Both the position numbers and the translations under genes were made by a program. From Flavobacterium sp. SUN046 (GTDB taxonomy: Bacteria > Bacteroidota > Bacteroidia > Flavobacteriales > Flavobacteriaceae): DNA of 64,000 nt. Below the pieces are notes generated by a model that had not been told where the DNA came from, ran no database searches, and saw only the letters and a list, made by a program, of their open reading frames with translations. Of the stretch, positions 36,807 through 45,839 are shown in pieces. Each line of letters opens with the position of its first letter. Within the stretch, counting starts at the first letter, position 1. The stretch covers positions 124,001 to 188,000 of the forward strand of contig NZ_JAPQNT010000006.1 in the NCBI RefSeq assembly GCF_028867965.1, read 5' to 3'.

Positions 36807-37288
36807 TTGGAAATGATGTTGTAGATTTAGCTTTAGCAACTACTCAAAGTAACTGGAAACGAAAAGGTTATCTTGATAAAATCTTTACAAATTTAGAACA
36901 AGAATTTATTTTAAAAAGTTCTAATCCAAATGAAATGGTTTGGAGTTTGTGGAGTAGGAAAGAAGCTGTTTATAAGATTATTATCCAAAAAGGTGGAATA
37001 CGAGGCTATTATCCAAAAAAAATTGAATGTATGAATTCCGATTTTGAAAATGGATTGGTAGCATTTGAAAATCAATTGTTTTATACAATAACTATAATTT
37101 TAAATGATTTAATTCATTCGTTAGCAGTCGAAAACAATGAAGATTTTGATAAAATTTCAGGTAAAATCACTATTGAAAATCTAAAAAAAATAAATGAAAT
37201 TCCTTTTTATGAATTGGATTCTAAATTATATGCTGCTTCCAAAAGTCATCATGGTAAATTTGAAAAGAGTGTTTATTTACAATCCTAA
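36803..37288 (+). CDS. 4'-phosphopantetheinyl transferase superfamily protein
   Basis: A 161-residue single-domain (Sfp-half/AcpS-like) PPTase. Motifs: IGNDVVDL at residues 2-9 (Mg2+ Asp) and WSLWSRKEAVYKIIIQKG (WxxKEA block). Expected to transfer phosphopantetheine from CoA to Ser41 of the upstream ACP, with which it overlaps by four bases. The 3' end overlaps the converging exonuclease gene by 12 bp, so the operon ends without a spacer. Confidence 0.88.
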   Translation: MIGNDVVDLALATTQSNWKRKGYLDKIFTNLEQEFILKSSNPNEMVWSLWSRKEAVYKIIIQKGGIRGYYPKKIECMNSDFENGLVAFENQLFYTITIILNDLIHSLAVENNEDFDKISGKITIENLKKINEIPFYELDSKLYAASKSHHGKFEKSVYLQS

Positions 37289-37870
37289 CCTAGATTTTAG
37301 TTTCAAAAATAATAGTGCTATAGTGTAAGCATCGTCTGTGGTCGAAATTCTTTCGGTTTTTGAAATTTTAAAAATATGACTTAATTCATCTAAAGAAAAG
37401 TTTTTGTCATTAATGTCATGCAGTTTTTTATACATAACTTCTATATCTAAAGCTTCATTTTTCAATCTTCCGCAAGCTAATTTTTCTAGAGCTTCGTTAA
37501 TCATTTCTACATCAAAATTGATTCTGTGTCCGACTAATGTTGAATTTCCGATAAATTCAATTAGTTTTTCTATAGCTTGAACTTCCGATAATTTTGGTTG
37601 TTCCGATTCTAAAAGAAAATCATTAGACAAACCATTATCATGCAGGAATTTATATTGCGGAATAGTTACTTCAAAAACATCTCCAATTAGAATATTATTA
37701 TTGACAACACCAATAGCACCAAATGAAAGAATGACATCTTTTTTAGGATTTAAACCAGTAGTTTCAACAGATAAAGCAATATATCTAGACGGTTTTTTAT
37801 CAAATTTAGATAAATACGTTTTCCAGAATTCAGGATGTTCTTTGTTAATATTTTTTAACCAATCGAGCAT
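37277..37870 (-). CDS. DnaQ-like exonuclease-fold protein with degenerate active site
   Basis: A 197-residue protein with the DEDDh exonuclease fold. ExoI appears as ALSVETTGLNP, in which the first metal-binding Asp is Ser34 and only Glu36 remains. ExoII (GHRINFDVEMIN) keeps its Asp. ExoIII (ISTTDDAYT) keeps Asp but shows Ile where the catalytic His normally sits. Two of five key residues are therefore missing, so activity is doubtful. It starts 3 bp after the DUF294/CBS gene. In Vibrio, Pseudomonas and others a DnaQ-like gene pairs with a DUF294 gene next to acs/actP, which suggests a regulatory role in acetate metabolism. Confidence 0.8.
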   Translation of the reverse strand: MLDWLKNINKEHPEFWKTYLSKFDKKPSRYIALSVETTGLNPKKDVILSFGAIGVVNNNILIGDVFEVTIPQYKFLHDNGLSNDFLLESEQPKLSEVQAIEKLIEFIGNSTLVGHRINFDVEMINEALEKLACGRLKNEALDIEVMYKKLHDINDKNFSLDELSHIFKISKTERISTTDDAYTIALLFLKLKSRLGL

Positions 37871-37873
37871 ATC

Positions 37874-39787
37874 TTATGAAAATTGTGTCAGTTGAAATTT
37901 ATCTTTTATCAATTCTTCAAGGTCGCGCATAGGAGCAAGAGCATTTTTTAATTTTTCTTTGTCCACTTTATTTAACTCTTCCATATTGATGTATTGCCCA
38001 GAACTATCGTTTTTTAAACCTTCAAGAACTCTAAATTTTGACAATATTAGAAAAGCCTCAGCACAATTCAAATAAATTTCTGAAAATTTAGGATCAACCA
38101 TAGCTAATTGTTTGTATCTTAAATAAGTACTATTAATTCCACGAATATTATTACTCATTACAAGCAATCTTGCTGCATCAATTAATGGCATTAAAGCTCT
38201 TGTTTTTATATCAAATTTGCCTTTGTGTTCACCTTCTTCTTCAAGATTAAATTTCTTAAAAAAGTTCAACGGAGCAGGTTTCTTTAAAGCATCGTTTCCT
38301 AAAAAGTCATAAAATAACACTTTATTTTTAGCATCTTTAAAAATAACATCAGTGATGGCATCTTCAATTTTTTGTTCTCCAAAAGCAATTTCATAATCAA
38401 AGAAAACACTACTTATTTCATTTGAGTTTTCACCTGGAGTATTCATCCAACTACTGTATTGTTTGTTCCAGTCAGTCAATGATTTACACCATAACATATT
38501 ACTCGCCATGTGACCTTGCGGACAAGCTGTAAAACCAACTTTTTCTAATGTTGTGGTAGTTTTTTTAGCTAATTTTAAAAAGTAATCTTTAACATCACGG
38601 TATTTTTCAGCAGAAACATCTTCAAAAACCAAAATACTATCTTGATCAGTTAATAAAAGTTGTTCTTTACGACCTTGACTTCCAATACTTAACCATGCAA
38701 ATCGGGCAGGTGGTGAGCCTAAATCTAAAATTGCTTGTTCTACAGCGCGTTTGATTATTGCAAGTGTAATTTCACCAGCAATACTATTAATATGTGTAAG
38801 CGGAATGTTTTTGTTTAGAGATGATTGAATAATGTCTGCCAATTTATCTCTGACCAACTTAAGTTCTTTAGCGCCTTGTGAACGCTTGATTTCTTTGAGT
38901 AAAACACCAGGATTATTTGCTTGAGCAACGACTAAATCGTGTTCAGAAATAATTCCTTTTATATCTGATTTATCAGTTCCGTCGTGAGTTACGCACAAAT
39001 GGGTTACACCGTGTTTTAACATAACTAACTGCGCTTCAGCAACCGAAATATTCTCAGTAACGGTAATTACTGGCGATGCCATTATTTTATCAATAGAATT
39101 AGAAAATGCAACACGACCTGTGGCAACTTTGGAACGGAAATCTTTATCGGTAACAATACCAACAGGATAGCTGTCTTCAGTAATCAAAACGCTATCTAAC
39201 ATATTATCGGTAACCAATTGAGCAGCATCTTTAATCATGGTGCCTGAACTAATTTTCAATGGCGTTTTATTGTATGATAATGATTGAAAATACAACATAT
39301 CTGATTGATTATCAGTATATCCAACATTATCTGAAATCAAACCATGATTCTGACTTTCTAAATTTCCTTTGGTATTTGCTGCAAAGCTTTCTAATAAAAA
39401 GTCTAAAACATTTGAATTTTGAGCCACAAATGGTTTAAATGTCGCAATTGGAATAGCATAAACAACACTTTCTTCACGAGCTTTGGCCGTCATTTGATAA
39501 TTATTTTTAGCAAAAAATGGGCGTAAACCAAATATATCGCCAGCATAACATTTGTTCAAAAGCGTTTCCTCTGCATCTGAAATAACCGTTAAATGAATCA
39601 CGCCAGAAGCTACAACATAAAATGAATCATGTAAAATATCATTTATTTGAAATAAAGATTTGTGTTTTTCAAGATTTATAACACGAATTGTATTGGCAAT
39701 CTTAATTAAATCATCAAATGATAAATGATTAAAAGGTTCGTATTCTTTTAAAAAATCAGCTACTCGCTGTGAAATTGCATTGCTCAT
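37874..39787 (-). CDS. cNMP-binding/CBS/DUF294 nucleotidyltransferase signalling protein
   Basis: A 637-residue multidomain protein: a cyclic-nucleotide-binding-like domain (about 10-125), two CBS domains (about 170-290) and a DUF294 nucleotidyltransferase domain with IGSQGRKEQLLLTDQDS (GS...R.E....D.D metal site, near 370-390). A helical substrate-binding domain follows (about 480-637). It resembles GlnD/ANT-type transferases fused to sensors, so it may modify a partner in response to nucleotides. It is transcribed with the degenerate exonuclease. Its target is unknown. Confidence 0.88.
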   Translation of the reverse strand: MSNAISQRVADFLKEYEPFNHLSFDDLIKIANTIRVINLEKHKSLFQINDILHDSFYVVASGVIHLTVISDAEETLLNKCYAGDIFGLRPFFAKNNYQMTAKAREESVVYAIPIATFKPFVAQNSNVLDFLLESFAANTKGNLESQNHGLISDNVGYTDNQSDMLYFQSLSYNKTPLKISSGTMIKDAAQLVTDNMLDSVLITEDSYPVGIVTDKDFRSKVATGRVAFSNSIDKIMASPVITVTENISVAEAQLVMLKHGVTHLCVTHDGTDKSDIKGIISEHDLVVAQANNPGVLLKEIKRSQGAKELKLVRDKLADIIQSSLNKNIPLTHINSIAGEITLAIIKRAVEQAILDLGSPPARFAWLSIGSQGRKEQLLLTDQDSILVFEDVSAEKYRDVKDYFLKLAKKTTTTLEKVGFTACPQGHMASNMLWCKSLTDWNKQYSSWMNTPGENSNEISSVFFDYEIAFGEQKIEDAITDVIFKDAKNKVLFYDFLGNDALKKPAPLNFFKKFNLEEEGEHKGKFDIKTRALMPLIDAARLLVMSNNIRGINSTYLRYKQLAMVDPKFSEIYLNCAEAFLILSKFRVLEGLKNDSSGQYINMEELNKVDKEKLKNALAPMRDLEELIKDKFQLTQFS

Positions 39788-39831
39788 AATGAAAGTTAAT
39801 TTTATAAAAATATAAAAAATACGTTAGATTA

Positions 39832-39839
39832 CAAAAGTA
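39832..39839 (-). promoter_or_regulatory. -7 element for the DUF294/CBS operon
   Basis: The minus strand reads TACTTTTG, matching TAnnTTTG, 44 bp upstream of the start. No canonical -33 at normal spacing. Confidence 0.4.
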
Positions 39840-39924
39840 ATAAAGATAAAGATTTACAGAGAAGATTTTTGTGACGATTTATTACTACAAATAATAAGAA
39901 TACATATAAATAGGTTGGCTTTGA

Positions 39925-39956
<32 letters not shown>

Positions 39957-39997
39957 TGCAAATATATAAATATGGAATTTAATCCAAATATCAGTAT

Positions 39998-41533
39998 TTA
40001 CAACTCATTCATGATTTTTATACGGTAAATTCTACCAATTGCTATGGTAAGTTTTAAAGTATAATCTTCAATTAGCCAGCTTCTGTAGTTTTTAGTAACG
40101 TTTCCTAAACAAATGCAATATTGACGAATTCGGTATTCAATATCGTCGTTTAATTCTTTAGATAATTTTCGAGCATCAATCAATTCTTCAGTATTTTCAA
40201 CACACATTGTGGCGTGTTGTTCTAAAGATTTTTCGATTATAGTTTTTGCTTTCAGATTGTTTTTGACTGTAAATTTGAATTCCTCCTGAATATCCATAGA
40301 AATATCAACCGATTTTGAAAACTTTTTACGCAATTCATCAGGCATAACATATTTAAAATTACTTTCAATATCAGCATCGTCACGAAGACTTTCAAGATAA
40401 TATTCGGGTGATTTAAAAATATGCTGCCAATCAACCGGATTATTCCATAAACCAAATCGTAACGCGTTGTTTCCTAAATCGATAACGTTAAATTCATCTT
40501 TGTGTGGCAGTCGTCTTGAACCACGCCCAATCATTTGAAAATAAAGCGTTAATGACTTGGTGGCTCGATTCAAAATTATGGTTTCAACTGTTGGTTCATC
40601 AAATCCGGTGGTTAAAATTCCAACTGATGTTAAAATTGCATCTGGAGTTTTCTTAAACCAATGTAAAATATCTTTTCTATCTTCTGCGGAAGTTGTATTA
40701 TCTAAATGTCGAATATTGTATCCGGCATGCATAAAACTCTCATAAACATGCAAAGAAGTATTGATTCCGTTATTAAAAATTAAGGTCTTTTTACCAAGAG
40801 ATTTTTCTGAATAAGCATGCAATAATTTTTCTTGCATGACCATATTACTGTACAAATCATCAGATGATTTTACTGTATAATCGCCATTAATTCCGACTTT
40901 TAAGGACGTTAAACCAACATCATAACTATAAGTAGTTGCTTTAGCTAAAAATCCTTTATCTATAAGGTTTTGAATGGTATCACCAACAATTAATTCGCTA
41001 TAATTTTCATACATTGGTAATTTAATATTCGAACTCAATGGCGTTGCAGTAACTCCGAGAATAAAAGCATTTTCAAAAGCACTAAATAATTTCCTAAACG
41101 AATTGAAGTGAGCTTCGTCAATTATCACTAAACCAACATCTTGTATTTCTAATTTATCATCATTAAGACGGTTTTTTAATGTCTCAATCATAGCAACAAA
41201 ACATGAATATTCTTCTTGATCTGGAAGCTCTTTTATTGCACTATTAATAATTTTATTTTTTACATCAAACGCTTTAAGCATTTTAGAAGTTTGCTTACAA
41301 AGCTCAATTCGATGCGTTAGAACCACTACTTTTTTATTATGTTGTTCTAAATATCTTCTTGTTATTTCAGAAAAAATTACTGTTTTTCCGCCGCCAGTTG
41401 GCAATTGATATAACAAATGATAATTGTGTGGACCATTATCTAATCGTTCAAAAATCTTGTCGATATCTCCTTTTTGGTAACTGTAAAGTTCCTTTTTATC
41501 TTCAATTTCGGCAAGTAGTTCTTTTTTTGACAT
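39998..41533 (-). CDS. DEAD/DEAH-box superfamily 2 helicase
   Basis: A 511-residue SF2 helicase of the UvrB/RecQ-like group. Motif I is LPTGGGKTV, motif II IIDEAHF (DEAH), motif III VTATPL, and motif VI QMIGRGSRR. There is no nuclease or SAM-binding domain. The C-terminal about 110 residues are charged and helical. This type often accompanies restriction or repair systems, but none is seen nearby. It has its own -7 element and is followed by a 210-bp gap. Confidence 0.85.
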   Translation of the reverse strand: MSKKELLAEIEDKKELYSYQKGDIDKIFERLDNGPHNYHLLYQLPTGGGKTVIFSEITRRYLEQHNKKVVVLTHRIELCKQTSKMLKAFDVKNKIINSAIKELPDQEEYSCFVAMIETLKNRLNDDKLEIQDVGLVIIDEAHFNSFRKLFSAFENAFILGVTATPLSSNIKLPMYENYSELIVGDTIQNLIDKGFLAKATTYSYDVGLTSLKVGINGDYTVKSSDDLYSNMVMQEKLLHAYSEKSLGKKTLIFNNGINTSLHVYESFMHAGYNIRHLDNTTSAEDRKDILHWFKKTPDAILTSVGILTTGFDEPTVETIILNRATKSLTLYFQMIGRGSRRLPHKDEFNVIDLGNNALRFGLWNNPVDWQHIFKSPEYYLESLRDDADIESNFKYVMPDELRKKFSKSVDISMDIQEEFKFTVKNNLKAKTIIEKSLEQHATMCVENTEELIDARKLSKELNDDIEYRIRQYCICLGNVTKNYRSWLIEDYTLKLTIAIGRIYRIKIMNEL

Positions 41534-41552
41534 ATTGATTTTTACAATTTTG

Positions 41553-41560
41553 CAAAAATA
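41553..41560 (-). promoter_or_regulatory. -7 element for the helicase gene
   Basis: The minus strand reads TATTTTTG 19 bp before the ATG. A short inverted repeat ACTCT/AGAGT (41560-41574) lies immediately upstream and could be an operator. Confidence 0.45.
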
Positions 41561-41608
41561 CTCTAAAAAAGAGTTCTACGACTATGTTTTTAAAACTTTT
41601 ACAAAAAA

Positions 41609-42124
41609 TTAATAATCAAATCTTTCTATAATGGAGTTGAACTCAAATTTATTTATCCAATTTTGAGCTACACTTTCTTCTTTGATTGCCACTACTCTAC
41701 TTTTGAAATCATCTAAAACACCTTTTTCAATCATAAAACTTATGGCTTGTTGAAATGAATTTAACATGCTTTTATAAAATGCTTCATTGTTAATTTGCTT
41801 TTCAGAAGATAATGTTTGCGCAATTTCAATAGTGTAAAGCATAACATCAACAATAATAAATGAATCAACGCCTAGTGAAATAAAGTGTTTGATATATTTT
41901 TGAGCAACAGATCGACGCATTTTGGGTTTCTTTCCACGAATTGGGAAATATTCATTAGAAATTTTGAGTTTTGCATCTTTGACTAAATTTCGTTCGTTTG
42001 GATTGAAAACAAAATCATAATAAACCTTTACGTCTTTAAATTTATCATACAATTCGACAAGTTGCTCTTCTAATTGCGGTTTAGAAAGTTCGTTCAAGTA
42101 TTTTTTTAAATCACGTTTGCTCAT
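41609..42124 (-). CDS. DUF6155 family protein
   Basis: A 171-residue cytoplasmic protein. The N-terminal segment with LEEQLVELYDKFKDVKVYYDF and VFNPNE is characteristic of DUF6155 proteins, common in Bacteroidetes and Firmicutes and without known function. Helical, charged and without Cys clusters. Transcribed divergently from the DUF3817 gene, with facing -7 elements in the 86-bp gap. Confidence 0.8.
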   Translation of the reverse strand: MSKRDLKKYLNELSKPQLEEQLVELYDKFKDVKVYYDFVFNPNERNLVKDAKLKISNEYFPIRGKKPKMRRSVAQKYIKHFISLGVDSFIIVDVMLYTIEIAQTLSSEKQINNEAFYKSMLNSFQQAISFMIEKGVLDDFKSRVVAIKEESVAQNWINKFEFNSIIERFDY

Positions 42125-42142
42125 ATAAATGCTAAATTATTA

Positions 42143-42150
42143 CAAAAGTA
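42143..42150 (-). promoter_or_regulatory. -7 element for the DUF6155 gene
   Basis: The minus strand reads TACTTTTG, 18 bp before the ATG, matching TAnnTTTG. Confidence 0.45.
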
Positions 42151-42185
42151 ATGCAGTTTCTAGGTAAATTTTTAATGATATTACT

Positions 42186-42193
42186 TAATTTTG
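42186..42193 (+). promoter_or_regulatory. -7 element for the DUF3817-MscS operon
   Basis: TAATTTTG matches TAnnTTTG and lies 17 bp before the ATG at 42211, supporting that start over the one at 42151. Confidence 0.5.
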
Positions 42194-42210
42194 CAATTCA
42201 AAATAAAACT

Positions 42211-42495
42211 ATGACAAAGATTTTCAAATATACTGCGTTGGCTGAAGGTTGTTCTTACTTGATTTTATTAGCCAATATGCTATTTATAAAGCCTAATAAT
42301 ATCGATTTATACAAAACATTATTATTTCCAATCGGAATGACACACGGAGTTTTATTTATTGCATATCTATATTTAGCCGTTATGATTAAAGGTACGCAAA
42401 ACTGGAGTTTGAAAGATTTATCGGTCATAATTTTAGGTTCGTTAATTCCTTTTGGTGCTTTTTATATCGAAAAAAAATACATAAAGAATGCATAA
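42211..42495 (+). CDS. DUF3817 small membrane protein
   Basis: A 94-residue membrane protein from the ATG at 42211, just after a -7 element. Three hydrophobic helices fit DUF3817 (YALAEG-like start KYTALAEGCSYLILL, a GMTHGVLFI motif in helix two, and a GSLIPFGAFYIEKK end). The family is widespread in bacteria and unassigned. Its end overlaps the MscS start by 8 bp, so both are probably one operon. Confidence 0.8.
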   Translation: MTKIFKYTALAEGCSYLILLANMLFIKPNNIDLYKTLLFPIGMTHGVLFIAYLYLAVMIKGTQNWSLKDLSVIILGSLIPFGAFYIEKKYIKNA

Positions 42496-43747
42496 TTTTC
42501 TTGAAAAATTATTTGGTTGGTTCTATCCGCTGTTGCGCAAAATTAGTTTTGGCGACACATTAGCATCTTACATAAGTTTGACTGTTAACATATTAATATT
42601 AGGAGTTTTTGCCTATTTTATTTATGTGATTTTCAGATTAATTTTAGTCACATTAATGGCTGTAATTGCTAAAAAAACCAAAACTAATTTTGATGATTTA
42701 CTCGTTTCTAATCAAACAGCTAAATATATTGCTCATTTAATTCCGTTTTTATTCATCTATAAGTCGGTTCCAGTAATTTTAGAAGATTATGTTTATTGGG
42801 AATCTATGTTTGGAAAATTAGTTGGGATTTACATCATATTACTTTCGCTTTGGATATTTAGAAGCGTTTTAAAAGCCATTCGAGATTACTTAAAAGAGCA
42901 ACCACGTTTTAGTGATAAACCAATTGATAGCTACATTCAAGTAATTATGATTGTGTTATGGATTTATGCTGTTGGTGTAATAATTTCTAAATTATTTGAA
43001 ATTGATAAAGGAACTTTATTAGGAGTTTTAGGAACAATTTCTGCAATTGTAATTTTGATTTTTAGAGATACCATTTTGGGATTTGTTGCTAGCGTTCAAG
43101 TTTCATTAAATGACATGGTTCGCATTGGAGATTGGATAACTTTTGATAAATATGGTGCCGATGGTGATGTAATTGAAATTAATTTAGCAACTGTAAAAGT
43201 TCGAAATTTTGACAATACAACTACCACAATTCCTACATATAGTTTGATTTCAGATTCGTTTAGAAATTGGCGCGGAATGTTGGATTCTGACGGAAGACGT
43301 ATCAAAAGACATATTTTAGTCAAAGCCAAAAGCATTCGATTTTTAACGGATGTTGAATTGCAAAAAATGAAGAAAATTCAGCTAGTTTCAGAGTATATCG
43401 ATATTCGACAATCGGAAATTGATAAGTATAACAAAACCTATAATGTAGATAAATCGCTATCTATAAATGGAAGAAACATGACCAATTTTGGGTTATTTAG
43501 AAAATACATCACACAATATCTTGAAAATTATCCGGGTTTAAATAAAGATATGATTTTGTTATGCCGTCAATTACAGCCAACGGCACACGGAATTCCGTTA
43601 GAAATTTACACATTTACTAAAGACCAACGATTTCAACAATATGAATATGTTATGGCAGATATTTTTGACCATATTATTGCTTCTATTGCTTATTTCGATT
43701 TAGAAATTTATGAAATGCCGACTGACAGAACTGATTTTACTGATTAA
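42488..43747 (+). CDS. MscS-family mechanosensitive channel
   Basis: A 419-residue protein with four or five N-terminal helices. The pore helix region is GTLLGVLGTISAIVILIFRDTILGFVASVQ, followed by the MscS beta domain (MVRIGDWITFDKYGADGDVIEINLATVKVRNFDNTTT in parts). A C-terminal alpha/beta vestibule ends near residue 400. Members release solutes on hypo-osmotic shock. The C-terminal 11 bp overlap the converging thioesterase gene. Confidence 0.88.
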   Translation: MHNFLEKLFGWFYPLLRKISFGDTLASYISLTVNILILGVFAYFIYVIFRLILVTLMAVIAKKTKTNFDDLLVSNQTAKYIAHLIPFLFIYKSVPVILEDYVYWESMFGKLVGIYIILLSLWIFRSVLKAIRDYLKEQPRFSDKPIDSYIQVIMIVLWIYAVGVIISKLFEIDKGTLLGVLGTISAIVILIFRDTILGFVASVQVSLNDMVRIGDWITFDKYGADGDVIEINLATVKVRNFDNTTTTIPTYSLISDSFRNWRGMLDSDGRRIKRHILVKAKSIRFLTDVELQKMKKIQLVSEYIDIRQSEIDKYNKTYNVDKSLSINGRNMTNFGLFRKYITQYLENYPGLNKDMILLCRQLQPTAHGIPLEIYTFTKDQRFQQYEYVMADIFDHIIASIAYFDLEIYEMPTDRTDFTD

Positions 43748-44147
43748 TATCCGATTTTATCTTATTAATTCTATCTTCTACATATTCAATTTTGGTTTTT
43801 CCATGCGGTTGTGGTTTACCATCTAATCCAACACTTACCATTGTGATTGCATCAATTGAAATTATGGTTTCTTTAGTCATCATGTTTCTAACTTCGCATA
43901 ATAATGTTAATGAAGTAGTTCCAAATTTTATAACATCAATTCCGATTTCTATAATATCACCTTGTCTTGCAGAGCTTTTAAAATTAATTTCCGACATGTG
44001 TTTGGTAACAATTCTAGGGCTTTCCAATTGAATAATTGCATAAAGTGCAATTTCTTCATCTATCCAAGCTAGCAATCGACCGCCAAATAAAGTACTATTG
44101 GGATTTAAGTCTTCGGGTTTAACCCATTTTCTGGTATGAAATCTCAT
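43737..44147 (-). CDS. Acyl-CoA thioesterase (hotdog fold)
   Basis: A 136-residue protein with the YciA/BACH-type hotdog: NPNSTLFGGRLLAWIDE (catalytic Asn/Asp region), KHMSEINFKSSARQGDIIEI and a final beta strand DAITMVSVGLDGKP. It hydrolyses acyl-CoA thioesters in the cytoplasm. Transcribed on the opposite strand to MscS with an 11-bp overlap of the 3' ends. Confidence 0.88.
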   Translation of the reverse strand: MRFHTRKWVKPEDLNPNSTLFGGRLLAWIDEEIALYAIIQLESPRIVTKHMSEINFKSSARQGDIIEIGIDVIKFGTTSLTLLCEVRNMMTKETIISIDAITMVSVGLDGKPQPHGKTKIEYVEDRINKIKSDINQ

Positions 44148-44379
44148 TTTGATTCAAGTTTTAATGCTGCAAATTTAATGTTTTAACAAGTATTGAATAC
44201 TATTTTAGCAATTCATTAACCTAAGAACACGATTAATTTTAGATACGTTATTTTATAAATTGTATTATTATTCTTTAAAAAAAGATAGAATTTTGTAGTG
44301 AATAATTGAGAAGTAGTTATTTTTTTAACAATAGAATCTCAATGAGTTGACAAATTTAGGGTATTTACCTTATAAAAAG

Positions 44380-44409
44380 TTGGTAATTTGTTGTAATCTA
44401 TTATATTTG
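44380..44409 (+). promoter_or_regulatory. Complete Bacteroidetes-type promoter for the OmpA gene
   Basis: TTG (44380-44382), a 19-bp spacer and TATATTTG (44402-44409). Both boxes match the consensus and the spacing is ideal; the ATG follows at 44447 after a 37-bp leader. This fits a highly expressed outer-membrane protein. Confidence 0.7.
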
Positions 44410-44446
44410 CAAATAATTAAGTAAATTGAACCTATTAAAACATAGT

Positions 44447-45763
44447 ATGAAAAAAATTACATTATTGTCATTATTGTTAGTTTCTGCTACAGCTGTTAAC
44501 GCTCAAGACAAAGTAGTGAAAAAAGATACTGCTTCTGCAGATTATAATAGATGGACAATCGAGGCTACTTTTGGTCAAGCAAAAGGTGTTAAACCCTATA
44601 CAGTTGGTTACTACTCAAGTGAGCCTGGAAAATTTTTAGGTAAACCACAGCTAAATAGTTTCAGTTTAGGTGCTAGATACATGATTAGTCCAAAATTTGG
44701 TTTCAAAGGTGCTTTGCAATACAATGATTTAAAAAATATAAAAGATAACGGTAGTATTCCTTTTGAAATGCAACAAATTGGACTTTCAGTAGAAGGTGTT
44801 GTTAATGCTAGTAGATTATTTGGTGCTGAAGATGCTTTTAAACGTTTTGGTCTTTTATTGCATGCTGGTATTAGAATCGACCAAATGAAGTCAAAAACTG
44901 CTAATGTTGTTGAACACGACCATAACTTTGGAGTTGTTGAATATAATGGTGGTATCGTTACTGGTATTTCACCTCAATATAGAATAGGAAATAAATTATC
45001 CGTTTTATTTGATATTTCTATTCAAAATAGTTACCGTCAACATTTTAATTGGGATGGTTCTTATTCTGATAAAACAAATAACTTAAATGGTCAATTAATT
45101 ACAACTTCATTAGGTCTTACATATTCTCTAGGTAAAAATGAAATTCATGGTGATTGGGCAACTATTAGAGATAAAAACTTAGATCAAATTGAAGCTCTTG
45201 AAAAAAGAGTTGGCGAAGTTGAGACTTTGATGAATGATACAGATAAAGATGGTGTGCCAGATTATTTAGATCAAGAAAACAATTCGGTTGCTGGTGTAGC
45301 TGTTGATACTAGAGGTAAAATGGTTGATTTAAACAGAAATGGAGTTCCAGACGAATTAGAGCGATATGTTGATAAATCTACTAAAGAAATTTCTGAAAAA
45401 TCGAATGTTGACATGATTAAGCGTTTAATTAACGAAGGTTATGTAACAACTTATTTTGATACTGGAAAAGCAAATCCAACAAATGTTTCAACAGAAGGAA
45501 TTGATTTTATAAGAACCTATTTGAAAAATTATCCTAATTCTAAAATAGATATTTATGGTCACGCTGACGAAATTGGAAGTACTGAGAAAAACAATGCATT
45601 ATCGCAAGGTCGCGCAGAAGCAGTAAAAGCTATATTAGTAAAAGCCGGAATTGATGCTTCAAGATTAAATGTTGTTCCAGCAGGCGAAGATACATCAGTT
45701 GAAAAAGATTCAGAAGGTGCTAGAAAATTAGTGAGAAGAGTAACTTTCAAAATAAAAGAATAA
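44447..45763 (+). CDS. OmpA-family outer-membrane protein
   Basis: A 438-residue protein from ATG 44447 (signal peptide MKKITLLSLLLVSATAVNAQ). Residues about 25-230 form an 8-stranded barrel. A short coiled segment leads to a thrombospondin-3-like calcium repeat (DTDKDGVPDYLDQ and DLNRNGVPDELE). The C-terminal OmpA domain (YFDTGKANPTN, IYGHADEIGSTEKNNALSQGRA) carries the Asp and Arg that bind diaminopimelate in peptidoglycan. It anchors the outer membrane to the cell wall. Preceded by a strong promoter and followed by a terminator: monocistronic and probably abundant. Confidence 0.93.
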   Translation: MKKITLLSLLLVSATAVNAQDKVVKKDTASADYNRWTIEATFGQAKGVKPYTVGYYSSEPGKFLGKPQLNSFSLGARYMISPKFGFKGALQYNDLKNIKDNGSIPFEMQQIGLSVEGVVNASRLFGAEDAFKRFGLLLHAGIRIDQMKSKTANVVEHDHNFGVVEYNGGIVTGISPQYRIGNKLSVLFDISIQNSYRQHFNWDGSYSDKTNNLNGQLITTSLGLTYSLGKNEIHGDWATIRDKNLDQIEALEKRVGEVETLMNDTDKDGVPDYLDQENNSVAGVAVDTRGKMVDLNRNGVPDELERYVDKSTKEISEKSNVDMIKRLINEGYVTTYFDTGKANPTNVSTEGIDFIRTYLKNYPNSKIDIYGHADEIGSTEKNNALSQGRAEAVKAILVKAGIDASRLNVVPAGEDTSVEKDSEGARKLVRRVTFKIKE

Positions 45764-45790
45764 TTAACAATTATTTCTTGATAACTATTA

Positions 45791-45819
45791 AATCCTCTGT
45801 TTCACACAGAGGATTTTTT
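45791..45819 (+). terminator. Intrinsic terminator of the OmpA gene
   Basis: 10-bp perfect stem AATCCTCTGT/ACAGAGGATT, loop TTCAC, then six T residues. Confidence 0.88.
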
Positions 45820-45839
45820 GTATAACTTTAATAAAAAAA

